Source of the DNA: Toxoplasma gondii ME49
Lineage: Eukaryota > Apicomplexa > Conoidasida > Eucoccidiorida > Sarcocystidae
Reading direction: 5' to 3'
Assembly (NCBI RefSeq): GCF_000006565.2
Contig: NC_031478.1
Coordinates: forward strand, 1-64,000
DNA: 64,000 bases
Part shown: positions 11,819-23,400 of the stretch, one piece after another
Layout: each line of letters opens with the position of its first letter
How positions within the stretch are numbered: the first letter of the stretch is position 1
The notes under the pieces: generated by a model
Seen by the model: the letters and a program-made list of their open reading frames with translations, nothing else
Databases searched by the model: none
What the model was told of the DNA's origin: nothing
Position numbers and translations under genes: made by a program

Positions 11819-12189
11819 TTTAATTCGAAGAAACGTGACGGGCGATGTGCACAAGGCTTGAAGCATTCTTCATCTGAATGGCGGAACCACATTCGTCAAC
11901 GACTCCCGTCTTAATAACCGATACGGCACTCTCACAGTGCCCAAGTAGCCACAGCAAGACCAAGCAAAATGAGCCTGATACGGTTGACGCTTGAGCGGTG
12001 AAGCTGCGATTGATCTGAAACTCCGAATCAGGAAGACGGTACGACGACACGCAGAATCACATTGTTTTCCAGTGAACAGCTCCAGCTTTCCCAAAGTCGT
12101 CTTGGAGCAAAAAAAAAATTCAGAACCGCTCTCTTGTGTTGGAGGACCACAAGAAGCCAGGTGGAGTTCTGAGTACACTGACGGCGTGC

Positions 12190-12335
12190 CTCTCTCCACT
12201 ATACTTCCGCGGCACCGCCGTATACTTCTGTAGCACCGCCGCTTCCTTCAACCGTAGTGCGGTCTTCTGCTTCTATCGCACCGCTGATCCCTTCAGTTGG
12301 GTTGCCCTCTTTTACTTCTGTAACACCGCCGCTCC
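12190..12335. repeat. Degenerate 45-bp minisatellite
   Basis: About three diverged units of 45 bp share the motif ACTTCTGTAACACCGCCGCT followed by CCCTTCAACTGTGGT on the plus strand. On the minus strand they give the 15-aa repeat of the frame at 12199-12618. The period is a multiple of three, which preserves the frame. Confidence 0.7.
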
Positions 12336-12618
12336 CTTCAACTGTGGTACTATCTCCTGTTTCAGTCCATCTGTATGTATCACTCCAATCGGTATCAGTC
12401 TCACGACCGCTGACGGAGTCAGCCAGGGCTGTGCAAACCCGACATGCAAAACAGTCGAGAGAAACTAGTGGTGCAAGAACCATCAGAGGGAGCACAACCG
12501 AGAAAAGCAGTATAGGCGAGTCATGATGGAACAGCAGCCCACGTCTCGCCTTCAGTTGAGAGGGGAGATGCCACCCGGTGGAGAATCCTGAACGTTTTTT
12601 TTCAACCATGCTCTCCAT
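12199..12618 (-). CDS. Putative secreted protein with 15-aa repeats
   Basis: This is a 139-codon frame with no recognised family. It starts at ATG with A at -3 and G at +4. Residues about 29-52 form a hydrophobic stretch (SPILLFSVVLPLMVLAPLV) like a signal peptide after a long basic leader, or a signal anchor. After a Cys pair comes an acidic Ser/Thr region, then three units of a 15-residue repeat of the TTVEGSGG.TEV..G type plus a partial fourth, encoded by a 45-bp minisatellite at about 12190-12335. The architecture suits secreted parasite antigens. The stop codon lies at the point where homology with copy B ends, so the frame itself is single-copy in this window. The opposite strand is also partly open (12257-12526). 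Confidence 0.4.
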   Translation of the reverse strand: MESMVEKKRSGFSTGWHLPSQLKARRGLLFHHDSPILLFSVVLPLMVLAPLVSLDCFACRVCTALADSVSGRETDTDWSDTYRWTETGDSTTVEGSGGVTEVKEGNPTEGISGAIEAEDRTTVEGSGGATEVYGGAAEV

Positions 12619-12619
12619 T

Positions 12620-15190
12620 GTCTTTTCACCGCTGGTTACCTCCGGAGATCCGACGACCCTATCGGGTGTAGGCGTCGTCGTTTGCGCTGAACCTCAGCGG
12701 CACGACACGGGGAAAACAAGCACAGGCTCCTGCTTTGTTGCGAAAACGGTTCCGAAATGGGATGATTGCACGAGTATCCGTAGAGATACAAGGGAAAGTG
12801 GCTCGCTCACCAGGAAAGCGTTCAGTGCTTTTCAATTCATGAAACACTTCTCTGCCGGCAACATCGCCTACGAGGGATTGAGTCAAACCGAATGACTTCG
12901 TCTGCCCTAATCATTTAGGCTTATAGAAATCCGCAGATGGTTTTGAGGTGAGTACTGCAAATATGATTAATTTCCAGATGAACACCCTTAAGTGTGCATG
13001 TATCTCCGTCCGGTCAACGGAATGAGTGCGAAGTTTGCGCTGTCCTGGAAGCAGCAACGAGTGATGCGGCCGCACACAGCGTCGAATGGCTGCTGGCCCC
13101 GGCGGGTGACCGAGGCCCCATGGGCCCCGTGTCCGCGTGCTCACACGTTCGCGTAGAAGGCACATGCTGTGCTCCGGCCAACGACAACAGAAGGCAAATT
13201 GGATCTCCTCCAGCATTAAAACAGCTGAAGAACAAAGAGGGCGGCGACCTGAATCGGTCTGGAGTCTGGTGCAAAAAGCAAACTGTCCGATTCAACATCA
13301 GAAAAAGCGACAGATCCTTTGTCTACCGTATTCCAGTGTAGTCACTTCGTTTCACAAAGTAGTATAGGCATGTGTCTTGCCATTGATGTAAAATATACCC
13401 AGATAGTGTTTTACAGCAGGCCGCAACCATCACATTTGCTCTTTCGATGTGTGTATATCACTTCACTACCCATTTAATTGGTTACCCCTTAAGGCAGAAA
13501 GCTACGCGAAACGCGGAAGCAGGACTTCACTGCGCTGAACCAGTGCAGTAATACTGCACCCATCAGTCATGATAATTGAGATAGCTCCATCGTATACGAC
13601 TATATGCTATCCTAATGGAGCATGTGCGGATGACGATAATTCAGTGTTCGTCCGCAGAAGGCAAGGGGGCTTCCACTACTGATGGTAACAACGTTCGGAA
13701 ATTTGTTGCCTCCATGAAGCCAAGACGATACCGTTACTTGAAAATGAACTCCCTTCCAGCTTACTGCGCGATTGAATGACTGCCGAGCAGTCCTGTCCAG
13801 AACGTCTGACCAAGATAGAAAGCAAGAACCTCTTTGAAGTCGAAGCACGTCCATGGAAAGGACGCCATCCGCACAGTTGGCCGTGACGCCAGCCGTCACA
13901 GGTCCAACGTTGTACGAACTCTTGTAAGATTGATGTCTCGTATCCCATCACTCATTGCGGGCAAACGCAGCGAGACATAGAAGGGTTCCGTTTTAAGAAT
14001 TTCGCAGAGCGATACCTATCTCTAAAGTATGTTCAGTCGACACATGAAACAGAATTTGAAAAGTACCTCGATAAACGCAATGATATTTCACGCGATAATC
14101 CTTGTCGAATACGGTTTGTCTGCTCTTGGCGCAGCTTTCTTCGTACTGCGCAAGAGACATGTGTGGCGACGTTACTTTTATTTTCGCTTTGTATGACCGA
14201 GTCAATAGCGACGCAGAGGCGTTTTTCCGCTGAACAACACGGTAGCCAAGATTGAGTTTCGCCACGCAAGGTAAATCCGTCGACGGTTTCCTTGGGTGCT
14301 CCTGAGCCTATAATTGGATAGCTTCATTAGCTCCACCACAGATGGCATTTTCTATTGACTCCAGGTGGGATCCAGCCTCTGGTTACCGCAGCAAGACATA
14401 GACACGGGAAGTGCCCGACAAAATGAACCCGAAGCGTCACAGCGCCCGGGAATGAGATAGAAAAGAGAGGTGGGCAATTCTTAGTGAATACAAACGAGGT
14501 ACCACATCGGCTTTTCAAACACCAATCGCATTTACAGCGGGCGAGCCGATGCCAATTCAGTAAGACCATGAGGTGTCACGAATGCCTCACGTGCCTCCCT
14601 CAGACAACCCAGCTTTCACACGCCTCGAGAACCGATGGCTTGTCAACACGGCGTTTATCCGTTAAGTGTGTACCGGGGATGTCGCTTCTAGCGACCGCCC
14701 ATGGCCCCTATCGAAACGCTCCCTCCAACTATCAACCGCTCTAAGAACCATTTCCTGCAACTTCGTTTACGCCTAGCATCCCTGACGATACACATTCCCT
14801 GCGATTCAAACACCATCAACAGACACAACACCAGAGACATGAATGGTTCGCAAAGCCGCACCTCCTCCAAATCATGAAATTACTTTGTCCTGACTCTCAC
14901 CGTCCCGGTGTGCCGAAAACGCACAACGGGTATAACCAGAGTAAACTTTAGATTTCTTGGTGGAACTGGCAGACCCGCCGCTGGGCATACAATTAAGCGA
15001 CCATCCATAGCATATTCATGCCAGAGCTCGTGCACATTTAGGTCCAGTATGGGGCGTAGCACCCCACTTCGTAAAAACACGTGGCATGCATCTAGGCCAT
15101 CCACCCTCCCAAACACAAGCCGCACAATATGCGAGACTCGTGAGGTCAGCAACCTCTTCAAGAGCGTCTCCGATGTCGGTGTCTGACAGT
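12620..15190. other. Single-copy stretch, no recognised gene
   Basis: Nothing here repeats elsewhere in the window. Overlapping frames of 75-115 codons occur on both strands. The more protein-like are 12608-12895 (+, from an ATG) and 12994-13341 (+, opening at GTG, with several Cys and a basic tail ending in YRIPV). The latter is closed by TAA just upstream of its GTG, so it could only be an internal exon. Two minus-strand frames (13612-13899 and 13676-13951) overlap each other. I see no domain, RNA gene or tandem repeat. Confidence 0.4.
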
Positions 15191-15204
15191 TGGGGGACGC
15201 GGCG

Positions 15205-15450
15205 ACCCTACACCCCTCATTCCTGATCCTACACTAAACACTACGTTAAACAATAAACCGAACTCGAAACGTTACCCTACACCCTAACAAACCATGTTGT
15301 GCTGATCCGTTTTCTGTTATCGGCTGCCTTTGCACATTTAGCCTCGGGTTTTACGGAGCGCGATGGCTTCAAACCCTGAACCCTACAGGGCAACCTTAAA
15401 ATGTAAAAGAAGTCCCTAACCCCTAAAAGCGAGCCCGAAACCCTAAACAG
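15205..15450 (-). repeat. Degenerate CCCTAAA telomere-like tract
   Basis: Scattered CCCTAAA-type heptamers with substitutions occur on the plus strand: CCCTACACCCC, TACACTAAACAC, ACCCTACACCCTAAC (near 15280), AACCCTACAGGG, CCCTAACCCCTAAAAG and AAACCCTAAACAG (near 15440). They lie in C-rich orientation, opposite to the TTTAGGG relics at 3.1 and 52.4 kb. A further AAACCCTAAAT occurs near 16295. These look like interstitial telomeric repeats left after rearrangement, not a functional chromosome end. Confidence 0.65.
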
Positions 15451-15459
15451 GTTCAGACA

Positions 15460-18400
15460 CTTGGGGATGCATGCCAACAGTGCCAACAGTTTGTGCTTCC
15501 TGTGGAGTCCGATAGTCTCTTTGTCACACTCGCCCGAAACCAGTTGGCAGATTCGCGCAGCAACAAAACACTTCTCCAGAGAGTGTACATGCTGTGCAAA
15601 AGAATCACCGTGTGCCTCTGAAACTAGCCACAATGAGCCCCATCAGGAGCGTTCATTTAACGGAAGCGAAATGCTGATATTCATCGTAGGAAACGCAACG
15701 GACTGTCTCTTTGAAACGTAGAGAAAAACTACGGTAAAGTGGCGAAACACCGACGTCCAATACCACTTTCATGTTCAAAGGAAAACCAAGTGATCGGTCC
15801 GCCGCACGGTACGTGCACAGGGGGGGTAACGGGATGCGGCATTCTTAGACAAAATATTTACCGGAACTGTACGCGCCAAAGCTCACAGAGCCCGTCTGTT
15901 TCCCAGCCACAGCAACAGTCCTCTAACCGTCCTGATACTGCAATAAACGCAGCGGTTATACTTACTTAAAACCATCACCTTGGCTTCACGTGACCCTTGC
16001 CCGTCATGCTGGTTAGCCTGCTGCTGCCAACATGGCGACGGCCTCCGATGGAGTGTTTCGGGTGGAAGCGTGCTATACGAAGTCTCGTGGCGTAACGTGC
16101 CTCATGGAAATGGGAATCCGGGTCATCATCACCCTGACCGTTACGATTTAGTCCACTCGTGTTCCGCAACAACGCTCTCTGGCGGTATAAAGAACCTCCT
16201 CAACCTTCCTCGCGTGGAAGCGCCATCTGACGTGGAACGGTGGAATCGTTTCGACCATTCTGTCCGAACGTTTGTCGCCGCAAACAACCTAAAACCCTAA
16301 ATCCGCAGACCAGGACCTTACAAGTCGCAATGGACGGGGTAGCTGGCAACCGTGTGTGCCTCTTTCCTATTGCATGACTGTTTCTCGTTGGTGACATCTT
16401 TTAGTTATGGTGCTTAGGGACATATCGGTTCCTGGTGGGTCGTGGACAGGATCAGAAGCATTCGACCTACAAACGTAACAACCGCCGGTTGTATCTATCT
16501 CCAAGCATCCGTCTGCCAGAGACAGTTCACGAAAAGTGAGTCGCTTACCTAGATTAACCGCGTTGTTTCTTCGTGACAAAACGCGCTGTTGAGGTGTCTA
16601 CATGTGTGATTAGGGATATTCACGACTCGACTCGTACAAGACCCGTTTCAGACTCAAGACTTCTTTCATTTTAGACTACCCTCCGCTTTCATATCATAAG
16701 TCTTTTTTCTGGGCAGGCTACAAAAACATGTGTCTGTACTTCTTCAAAGACAGACGCAGTTGCAGGAGTCGCCACGTGTGCACTGTTGTTCCACTGACAG
16801 TTAAGCAAGACGCTGTTATCACAGCATCGCGAGGTTCGTTTGGTTTCTATTCGACCAGCAGGCAAAAAAAGGGGAGTGTTCTTACCATGCACATAAAAAA
16901 TTGTACGAAGAATGTTGTACCGTACAGCGACACACACACAGAAAAAAAAGTTCTCCTTTTTCTCCACTCTATGCGGACGCCGGTTAGTACAATGCTGACC
17001 ACGGTAAGAAGGATCACACGTTTTTTGATGATACCTGTTCTGACGATTTTGTCATTCAAGTTTTTTCATTATGGACTTTGTCACGTCACCTTCCTCCATC
17101 TTCTCGCCCAACACCGGCCGGGGACATAAGCGACGAAGACGAACCACTGGTAATCGAACAGGATAAACAGGAAGCGTCGCTCGGTCTCAACCACTGCTTC
17201 ACCTAGCGGTTCAGCCTATATTTCCGTCTGGCTGTCTCGTCTTTCCGATGTCGCAATCACTTGGAAATGTAGTTAATTGGTCGTGACGCTGCATTGCGCG
17301 CCTGACGGAAAAAATCGTCACAACACACAAGCAACACTCGGAGGAAGTCCGAGTTAATGAAGCCTTTCCTATTTAGGGACTCCCCCAATTGCCTATTGTT
17401 CTCACGAGGGTCTGGAAATTGGATCAGCAGGATTCTCCTTCTGCTCCCCTCCTCACAGAAACGCACATGTCAACGGGGTTTCAGACTTTACAGTCTGCAC
17501 TTTCATCTTTGCATTGGCAACCATCAAGCATCCGGATAGTATAGAAATGAAAAAGGGTGATCTTCATCCAAAATTGTCAGCCCGTCGGCCTCACGCATGT
17601 AGCATGGCGGCAGGTTATGATGTACATGAACACAGTACTTTTTCGGAGGCATACATGTAATGGAAAGGGGGATTGTTTGCTGGGCTATTGTCACCACACG
17701 CTGCCAGATTTGTATAGCTTATGATACGATATGGCCGATGCATTATTACAAGGCATACGAGATCGCCATGGCCAGAAACGGCGGAATTAAGTGGCCTAGT
17801 TCCATCGTGCCGCTGCATTACGTGCACACGCCCCGTTCGTTAGCACGCACATTCGTATCTGGTATTCTCCACTGTAACCTGGGAGCCGAGGGCAAACAGA
17901 CTAGAATCTCATGGATGCCACGTACGTCTCTCGCCTAAGGATACCAAATGGGGACTAGCATAACACACATACGCGCACGGACAAACTCGCCTGGACGGAC
18001 ATTTGACAGAGTGCAGTATCGACCGCCAGGAACACGTGATTATCCCACACCAGCCACAACTCTATCAATGATGAAAACATCTGGTGCTTTGTACTTTTCG
18101 CTTCTACAATGCAAACCTTTTTTCTCAACGGCTGTGTCCGGTTCTTCCGAGGCATTCCATTGTAGCCTGTCAGCCGTAGGCGGAAATGATAGTACCTGCC
18201 GCTAGGTTAGAGGGACCCATATATATAGTTCTCTACCCTTGAAAAATATCCCTCAGGAGTGATGGACGCAATGTGCAGTCGATTCTACGATATAAACTGG
18301 TACGGGTCCCGAGGGTGATGTCCACTGCATTATGAGGGCAGCCACATCATCAACCCACACATGCATATCATTCTACCGTTCCCATAAGCTTTGCGAGACA

Positions 18401-18660
18401 ATTTTCGTCTCAGTTCTGTCCATATGGTCTTCAAAAGAGACACTTTTCTTCATCGAGGGTAGGCGTCAACTCTTTGTCTGTGAGTTTCCGTTTTTCGAAA
18501 GCAAGTGTGCTCCCAATCGTCGATCGATGCAGGCACACGCGCGCAATCCGATGTCCATAGTAGACAACCACGGCATATCCTGTCCCATGTTACCCTGACA
18601 CACGCTTCATACGCAACATATCTCACCCGGTTGGTCCCCTAGCCCCCTGAAGAGCGTAGT
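15460..18660. other. Single-copy stretch with short frames
   Basis: No repeat relationship to the rest of the window was seen, apart from the isolated telomere heptamers near 16295. The longest frame is 16728-17129 (+, 133 codons), with a hydrophobic segment near its C-terminus (FLMIPVLTILSFKFF). It crosses A- and T-runs that could instead belong to an intron or untranslated region. A 92-codon frame at 17660-17938 (+) is the next most protein-like. Neither is recognised. An AT-rich segment at 18200-18260 holds TATATATAG. Confidence 0.4.
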
Positions 18661-19213
18661 CACGAACTCGTCCAACCTATAAGAAGCCGGTGACCTGTGC
18701 CCCCGTACCAGCGTCCCATTGTCAGTTCTTTCCGCGCGGTCGTGTGCCACTTTCACCGTCCGACAACAGAACCTACGCACTACTCCTCCATCGTGCTTAC
18801 CACTTAACCGCTACGACAACTGCGCCCACCTCACTCGTGCACTACTACTATATTGATATCCTGTCCGCCTCGTACTTCGGCAACCTGACACAACCACATC
18901 GTCACTGCATCGCGAATACAAGCGACGTAGCCGTGTTTATGCGCATCTTATGGTCGCTTCCAATCTCAAGTATTCAAATATTCAAATCCGATCATCGGCA
19001 ACACACGCACAGGCACGCGATAGAACATTACATCGACCCTCCCAGAATTACAGCACCAGAGACTGCCTCTCCTTCACGTCGCCCATTTGTTGCGTCAACA
19101 CGTGTGCATTAACCGTTGTCCGTCTCCATGTCAGCAAGTTCCTACTTCGCGGTTCTGGAATTGACGCATGCAGGAGAGCAGCATACCACAACGGTCCCTG
19201 CCAATAACCTAGG

Positions 19214-19648
19214 TCAATAATAGGTTTGAACAGGCGTCACGTCCCATACCTCGACCGTCTTCCAGGTGTATACAAGAGCATGCGCCACCAATTTCACGGC
19301 CACCTCATGCCACATGCCGGCCTTCAGCATTCCCTCACCCGTTGTCTTCGTCCCTGTGGGACCCTCTATCACCACATCGCCACCTATCTGCAGCAAAACA
19401 GACATATGAACCTCCATATCGGCTAGGTGAAATATAGTCCACACTATCCACACTTCGTCAGTCTCACGGCATTTCACATCAACGGAGCCCCCGCACACGC
19501 GAATCCAAAGCGTACCGCTCACAGCCAATGAGACAACACCATGACCGCCGCCAGAACAACCCCTCAATTCCCTATTGGCTCCGTCCCTGTTGCAGAACCC
19601 ACACGCTGGCTCGGCACCTCGAGCCCCCCCTTTCTTCCTCCGCTGCAC
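19214..19648 (-). pseudogene. Beta-rich unknown domain, minus-strand exon
   Basis: This 144-codon open frame begins at GTG, so it is better read as an exon than a complete gene. It alternates hydrophobic and polar residues (VVSLAVSGTLWIRVC, then VWIVWTIFHL, MSVLLQIGGDVVIEG) and has a W.EVAV motif near the C-terminus. The pattern loosely recalls LamG or ConA-like sandwich domains (known to carry W-H-x-V-A), but this is a weak impression. A related segment at about 22490-22600 keeps GHGV.S and VWI.LC in the same frame before diverging. A splice-donor-like core lies just upstream on the same strand (19682-19694). The related copy has stops, hence pseudogene. Confidence 0.25.
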
Positions 19649-19681
19649 TGGTCACCACATTGTCAAATCGTCCACCTCTTT

Positions 19682-19694
19682 CCTACTGCCTGTG
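19682..19694 (-). other. Recurring core with minus-strand donor motif (first of 13)
   Basis: On the plus strand this reads CCTACTGCCTGTG. Relatives occur at 22705, 24376, 26061, 27799, 29484, 31229, 34283, 36082, 38027, 39023, 41597 and 43521. On the minus strand they read CACAGGC[GT] followed by GTAGGN or GTAAGN, a good eukaryotic 5' splice donor, and are followed by a loosely conserved GTGACA..GTG..ATCAGTGTGATG stretch. The donor GT is kept at all sites except 34283 (CATAGG). A plus-strand acceptor AG is kept only at 27799, 38027, 39023, 41597 and 43521. A minus-strand donor therefore explains conservation better. No transcript evidence is available. Confidence 0.4.
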
Positions 19695-19909
19695 AGTGGG
19701 CGAACTCAGTCGTGATGTGCCCGCACGGAATCAGCTACGACCACCGTGTCCCGTCTCTCTTCGGGATCCATGACCGGTGTCAAGTGACCCCGCCAGCTCG
19801 TGAGAGCGCTACCATTGGGATCCGAGCGGCTCGAACCAAAGAAACGTATCTGGCACGCGTCCATCGAACCTTCGGTGCACCAAGCACAATATTACATACG
19901 AATCGTCGC

Positions 19910-20410
19910 TTAGCCAGCGTGGACCAACCTCCTTAAAGTCGTGTGTACACTGGAGTGGTTGTGTACAGCAATCGTGAAGAATGGAGCCGCACGTGGGTGT
20001 CGCCGGACACCCACAGAAGAAACTCTGTTGGAGGCAGTCGGATGGTTGCTCCCTTGCCGGCGGTTAAAACTACAGCTGTCTTGTGCCGGATGTAGCATAC
20101 CGGCAGCCATCCAGCCAGGATCGATAAATGACTGGCTCGAGAGCAACAAGACCACTCTCACGAACTCCCTGCCCAGTGTATGAATCGGCAGCGGGAGAAA
20201 TTGACAACTTTGGTCCAGCTGCCAGTGGAGACCACCACTGCAAATGTGTCTTCGACTGGCGCTGGCACACGTCATCTTATAGACAGGACCAGACGGGGCA
20301 GCAACGCATGGTGCAATTACCGAACAGCGAGAGTCCGGAAGATCGAAAGTTAGGAATACTATATATTCTCGACGAGGCTGCTTCTCATGGAGTTGCGAAG
20401 GATTTGGCAC
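19910..20410 (-). other. 166-codon frame across a duplicated segment
   Basis: This unrecognised frame is Ser/His/Arg-rich. Its C-terminal 83 codons are repeated exactly in frame at 22852-23103, because the DNA is about 98% identical there, while its N-terminal half is unique. Plus-strand frames over the same DNA (19941-20183, repeated at 22883-23125; 20128-20421, half-repeated at 23070-23318) are equally open, and the latter pair shares SAAG[ED]IDNF before diverging. Strand and coding status cannot be decided. Confidence 0.12.
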
Positions 20411-23400
20411 TTAAGCGCTAGAACGTGTCCTAATCATTATATGAACCGTTTTCTACTTAAAATGGGAGACCTACACCCGGTCGAACGACTGCGTGCACGG
20501 TCTCACTGGTGCAGTAACTGTGCGCTAGAACAGCTGCTAGCATGTCTAGATTAGCGCGCGCCTGGTGAGGACTCCTTGCCCAGACCCTTGCTGTGCATAC
20601 TTTGTCCAACTGCACATTCATCAAACGATCATCTCAAATATATTTCAGAGGGCCGCGTTATTCCCTGCAGTATACCCGCATGCGTCGTGGCAGCGTTGGC
20701 TACGCTCGCTGACATACCCCTCGATTTATATAACTCTGTACAAAATGGAGGAGCATGCTGATTCCTCCTCCGCCCCTGTAATCTTCCCAACATCGTAATC
20801 GTCATCGCCCTCATGCTGTCCATCAGTTGTCAGACGAAAATGTGCATTTGCCTTCCCCTGTCACCAACGCCATGTGCAAGAATATATTATGACAGCACAG
20901 TACAACAGAGACACACGATCCTGGAGACATAAACCAGATACTGCTAATCGCACTTTTCGATTCGTCATCCATTGTACCTCTTATTTCTCAAGAGCAACAA
21001 GACACGACAGCCGGCTGCATACAGTCATGCAGACACAACAATAACTGGCAGTATCCCACAATTTCACCAGATATCCTCTTCAGTCATCACCTATGGTTAC
21101 TGGCTTGCACCGGCGTCACTTGGACTTCATGGGATTCGCTTACTAGGAGCACTCCTACCATGATTCCATGGTTTTCCCTCGACACTGAATAATCTAAAAA
21201 TATGATGCATTCTTTTGTCAATAAAGACGATTATCCAGAGCATCATATATACACGCCCCTACAACCCTCTGACATCCTCATAAATACCATCGTCATAAGA
21301 CCCTTTTTGATCACGGCCCTCGACGGTCCCACCGGAAAAATCCCGGGAAAACTCGGCGTTGGACGCTGCATAAAAAGAGGATTTCCACCAGAGCGGGTGT
21401 AGACTCGTGTCGGTGGCAGCAACACATTTGGACAACGCCAAGAGAAAAGAATCTATCCAGACGGAGAAAGTACTCGGCCTGGTTGGGCACATCATTGCGA
21501 CCGGTCATCTAAGACAATGCACCGCAGGACCACCGTTAACCATCTTCGGCGCAGCACTGGTTGGGAGTGAAGCATTCATAACGAATTAACTGACCCTAAG
21601 AACCATAAAAAATACAAAAACCCGGCAATACCTAAAACCTTGACTATGGTACTCTGTTGCGCAGGATGCGCAGACTTGGCTCTTCGCAGAAAAAACACGC
21701 GCGGCTTTATCTAGAATGCACACTGACGGATGCAGGTCATGCCGTGATGGGCATGCCCTCAGCAAGGACTGAAACTGTGGTCACTTGCCCGGGAGCGAAA
21801 CGTCCAGCATATCGGAGGACTATATTGATTATAGTTTGCTACCAGCACCATGTCCCTGCTTACCTCCGCACGCTGTGCAGTTAAGATATCAAAGTCAAAG
21901 AAACAATACAGAAATCGTTGCTAGCTTCTCCCTACAGGCCGCTCCACCGACAACATGCGCACACAGTCTTTCATCAGAAACCGTATCAGTAGCTACACAC
22001 GTGGCGGCACAACAGAGCTCTTTGCGCCGCCACACAAACAACGACACAGTCCGACATGCTTCTCTCTCACGTCACTCATCAGGTGAAGCAGCGAAAATCC
22101 ATTATCAGTCGCCGACTTCTCTGTCATCGCGAGCTTACTGTCTCATCCTTGTAAGGGCGCAAACGGGAGAGTCTCATATCACAAATGGTCACAATAAGAA
22201 GAATGGCTCTGGGAGGCTCGACCAGCCGGAACGTCCTTCAGGCCCGACCTGTTCCAGAGGGCCACGACGCTAGTGGTCACAACATCATGTGCTACCGATT
22301 TTCTGACCACATGCAACATGTCACCTTGCGGGATTCCGACAGTCAACGTTGGCTTCCCCTCTCTGCCACACTCAATCGCTACCTGCCAGAGACAGGACAA
22401 GACAGATGAGTCTCCAGAACAGCTGCACATGGGCGACAGCTGCACATGACATTCCAATTTAACAAGGTTCCATCTGCCGCCGCGAGGCTCCTCCTGGCTC
22501 TACGGTTCCCACACACACACAGAGGAATCCAGACCATGACCCTCACAGTAACCGACCCTACACCATGACCGGCTGCACAACAACCCCCGATCCCCTATTG
22601 GCTCTGTCCCTGCTGCGAAACCCATACGCTAGCTGGGCCCCTCAAAACCCTCCTTTCTTCCTTTGCCGCACTGGTGACCACACTGTCAAATCATCTAACC
22701 CGTGCCTACCATCTGTGCGCGTGGGCGAACTCCACCAGCTCGTGAGAGCGCTACCACTGGGATCCGAGCGGCTCGAACCAAAGAAACGTATCTGGCACGC
22801 GTCCATCGAACCTTCGGTGCACCAAGCACAATATTACATACGAATCGTCGCTTAGCCAGCGTGGACCAACCTCCTTAAAGTCGTGTGTACACTGGAGTGG
22901 TTGTGTACAGCAATCGTGAAGAATGGAGCCGCACGTGGGTGTCGCCGGACACCCACAGAAGAAACTCTGTTGGAGGCAGTCGGATGGTTGCTCCCTTGCC
23001 GGCGGTTAAAACTACAGCTGTCTTGTGCCGGATGTAGCATACCGGCAGCCATCCAGCCAGGATCGATAAATGACTGGCTCGAGAGCAACAAGACCACTCT
23101 CACGAACTCCCTGCCCAGTGTATGAATCGGCAGCAGGAGACATTGACAACTTTAGTCCAGCTGCCAGTGGAGACCCCCACTGCAAATGTGGGTTCACGTA
23201 TACAGGCATTGTTCGTTGTTCCATTGACACGGTCGACAGGTACAACACCGCGATGTATGGTCTGCCGTGTGACGTGACTCAGCGAAGGCACGCAACGTTG
23301 AATGACGACGTGTTCTGATCTGGGCGGCTATGTGGCACGGCCCAACTGTTCAGCCATCGAAGGGAACATCTAAATGAGGCACCGTTTCCCGCGTTCGCTT

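Larger units (their letters stand above)
2218..12199 (+). repeat. 10-kb segmental duplication, copy A
   Basis: This stretch aligns colinearly and in the same orientation with 51471-61620. Many anchors are shared along its length, including a 193-bp near-identical block at 6560. By-eye divergence ranges from under 1% to over 20%, with many indels. Copy A has about 380 bp at 4566-4945 that copy B lacks. It lacks about 1.1 kb that copy B has at 57190-58285. Homology stops abruptly at about 12199. Frames that are open in one copy are usually interrupted in the other, so the block looks mostly non-coding or pseudogenic. No transposase, reverse transcriptase, terminal inverted repeat or LTR was recognised. 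Confidence 0.9.

Noticed and set aside
2218..12199. 10-kb block as a transposon or endogenous virus
   Set aside because: No terminal inverted repeats, LTRs, transposase DDE pattern, reverse-transcriptase motif or capsid-like frame was recognised, and frames are inconsistent between copies.
19214..19648. Firm LamG/ConA-lectin annotation of the minus-strand frame
   Set aside because: Only the W-H-x-V-A-like segment and general beta pattern agree. Without a profile search this is not enough to name a domain.
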